13,196 bases of DNA from CAZVCJ01 sp964625745 (GTDB taxonomy: Bacteria > Chloroflexota > Anaerolineae > VGOG01). Numbering within the stretch: position 1 is the first letter of the stretch; each line of letters begins with the position of its first letter. The position numbers and the translations under genes are program-made. Location: assembly GCA_964625745.1 (NCBI GenBank), contig CAZVCJ010000110.1, positions 1 through 13,196 of the forward strand. Direction: 5' to 3'. Below, in pieces: positions 12,186 through 13,196 of the stretch. The notes below the pieces were generated by a model. It was not told where the DNA came from. It made no database searches and was given only the letters and a program-made list of their open reading frames with translations.

Positions 12186-12686
12186 TCATATTTGCAGTAG
12201 AGAGACTGCGGTCTCGGCGTCAACGATTTCAAATGCAACTTGTTCTGAGCGGCTGAGAAAGTGCCTGTTCTCAGAGATCAGGTACTCTGCGCCAACCCAT
12301 TCAACGCAGGCGGCAATAGCAGCATCTTCTTCAGCGAAACCGAGGTTGATGTACTTCAAAATCAGCTCCTCTGGCGGCTCGGACCATAACACGGTGATGT
12401 TCTTGCTCTTGCTGATCAAGCGGAAGAACTCTCTACCTAGCTCATAGTGCCGCTGGAAGTTTCTCCTTACTTCCTTGACCACCATCGAAGGTGCGTACAC
12501 TTTCAGATCGCCGAGTTGATCCATGAGCTTTGCACAGCTAGCATTATTGGCCGGAATGCCCAGAATGTACTCATTGCTATCCAGTACCAAACGAGTATCT
12601 GGGCTGATACTCTTCTTTCCAGATTTCTCGCCGGGTGGCGCGTAGTTCGGCGAGAATTTCTTCTTCGCTTGGCTCCTCGTAGCCAT
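12186..12686 (-). CDS. PIN-domain protein, probable toxin of an RHH-PIN pair
   Basis: A 166-residue protein with a PIN ribonuclease fold, probably a VapC-like RNase toxin. The domain begins at about residue 31 (TRLVLDSNEYILG, D36). It continues with VVKEVRRNF (E72), an acidic pair in FAEEDAAIAACVE (E120, D121), and YLISENRHF near the end, where the usual last acidic residue is Asn140. That last position is the main doubt about activity. The first 30 residues are basic and low in complexity (MATRSQAKKKFSPNY...) and overlap the antitoxin gene by 110 bases in another frame. I chose ATG 12686 (GAGAGG about ten bases upstream) over the GTG at 12716, which has no ribosome site. A TTG at 12590, where the PIN fold starts, is a further possibility through translational coupling. 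Confidence 0.8.
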   Translation of the reverse strand: MATRSQAKKKFSPNYAPPGEKSGKKSISPDTRLVLDSNEYILGIPANNASCAKLMDQLGDLKVYAPSMVVKEVRRNFQRHYELGREFFRLISKSKNITVLWSEPPEELILKYINLGFAEEDAAIAACVEWVGAEYLISENRHFLSRSEQVAFEIVDAETAVSLLQI

Positions 12687-12912
12687 ACTTGGCTTTCCTC
12701 TCCCTGATTTGAGCACGCAGTCTGGCTAATCCTTCCTCCCAGCCCCCTGGCTCGAACTCCACCAATTCCTTTGCTTCTCGTAGCTCCCTTCTCAGGCCTG
12801 CGGCCACCAGGTCGGACAGATCACGGAAGAGGCCCAGGTTCGTCAGTTTGACGGACTCATCGTACAAGTATTGGGGAACCTCGACGGTGAACTCTTTGGT
12901 CTTCACACTCAT
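12577..12912 (-). CDS. Ribbon-helix-helix antitoxin of the PIN pair
   Basis: A 111-residue DNA-binding antitoxin-like protein. The N-terminus (about 2-45: SVKTKEFTVEVPQYLYDESVKLTNLGLFRDLSDLVAAGLRREL) has the strand-helix-helix pattern of CopG/Arc-type regulators. The charged remainder is where such antitoxins bind their toxin and includes a helix rich in Glu and Arg. The ATG at 12912 has GGGAGG (12924-12919) six bases upstream and a consensus promoter just before it; the frame upstream to 12954 is rejected because it runs through that promoter. The downstream PIN gene overlaps its 3' end. By analogy with VapBC-type modules it probably represses its own promoter, though no clear operator palindrome is visible. 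Confidence 0.85.
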   Translation of the reverse strand: MSVKTKEFTVEVPQYLYDESVKLTNLGLFRDLSDLVAAGLRRELREAKELVEFEPGGWEEGLARLRAQIRERKAKYGYEEPSEEEILAELRATRREIWKEEYQPRYSFGTG

Positions 12913-12942
12913 GCCTAACCTCCCGTAGCACTTTTCAACTTG

Positions 12943-12971
12943 ATTATAACCCATTTTCTCGCATCTGGCAA
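12943..12971 (-). promoter_or_regulatory. Promoter of the RHH-PIN operon
   Basis: On the minus strand there is a -35 box TTGCCA (12971-12966), a 17-base spacer and a consensus -10 box TATAAT (12948-12943). The predicted start near 12936 leaves a leader of about 24 bases. Confidence 0.85.
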
Positions 12972-13037
12972 GCCAGTAGCCACCGAATCACTTGGGATCC
13001 CTATCCCCCTCGCGGTCCACACCGCGCTGCCGCCAGC

Positions 13038-13190
13038 GTAAGAAACAAAGCCCTGATTGCCTTACTGGCCCGACGGCTGGGCGTGCGCAAGGGCCAGATG
13101 GAGATCGTGGCAGGGGCTACCTCGCGCCGCAAGATGATCCACGTCGTTGGTTTGCCGGGTCAGGAAGTGGAGGAGCGCCTGTTGGGATAA
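13038..13190 (+). pseudogene. Truncated second copy of yggU (3' end only)
   Basis: This segment reads NKALIALLARRLGVRKGQMEIVAGATSRRKMIHVVGLPGQEVEERLLG and stop. It aligns with the last ~49 residues of YggU without gaps. Bases 13045-13190 match 11981-12126 at 125 of 146 positions by my count, and 13073-13126 differ from 12009-12062 at only one base. The part coding for the N-terminal half is absent or scrambled (a remnant like TALPPA followed by TAA may be visible just upstream in another frame), and there is no start codon or ribosome site. The differences are spread over all codon positions, so this is not a very recent copy. Confidence 0.8.
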
Positions 13191-13196
13191 GCAGAT

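Overview
The window looks like one chromosomal contig of a bacterium, mostly ordinary housekeeping DNA with short accessory pieces at both ends. A member of the Chloroflexota (Anaerolineae-like) is my best guess. The reasons are the TP-rich linker in the membrane-anchored parvulin, frequent TTG starts, the rpsF-ssb-rpsR gene order and a heavy load of dispersed palindromic repeats. The lineage is an inference from style, not from any database search.

Layout. Positions 1-1130 hold a small accessory segment that looks less GC-rich than what follows: a membrane-anchored coiled-coil protein, a ribbon-helix-helix-like frame without a usable start codon, and a 62-residue protein. A minus-strand tRNA-His(GTG) follows, with its own promoter and two terminator hairpins. 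Then come a long RSH-type (p)ppGpp synthetase/hydrolase (plus strand) and, convergent with it across a shared hairpin, a membrane-anchored double-parvulin foldase (minus). Next on the minus strand is the ribosomal/replication operon rpsF-ssb-rpsR with a near-consensus promoter, then the ATPase ychF, also with its own promoter. From 8123 a strong plus-strand promoter drives a radical SAM protein and probably pgeF-yggS-yggT-yggU (PLP homeostasis and peptidoglycan/division-associated genes). A hairpin closes this run. Last is a minus-strand ribbon-helix-helix/PIN toxin-antitoxin pair, flanked on its far side by a truncated second copy of the yggU 3' end.

The most distinctive property is the number of different dispersed repeat families packed into 13 kb, and how often they have become part of genes. 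A GTCATTGCGAG-type palindrome forms the C-terminus and stop codon of the radical SAM protein. A CAATACC-type 14-bp tandem repeat sits in frame inside that protein. A CCCTGAGC...GTCGAAGGG palindrome adds about 20 residues to YggS. A GTGAAAC heptamer palindrome supplies the YggS stop codon. Other families lie between ssb and rpsR, between ychF and the radical SAM gene, and in the terminator between relA and the parvulin gene.

I found no CRISPR array, transposase, integrase or phage gene. The best candidates for new biology are the mixed motif content of the Rel enzyme (hydrolase residues intact, but an acidic EFDD motif in the synthetase), the parvulin with matching insertions in both domains, the toxin-antitoxin module between two yggU 3' ends, and the repeat-to-protein conversions.
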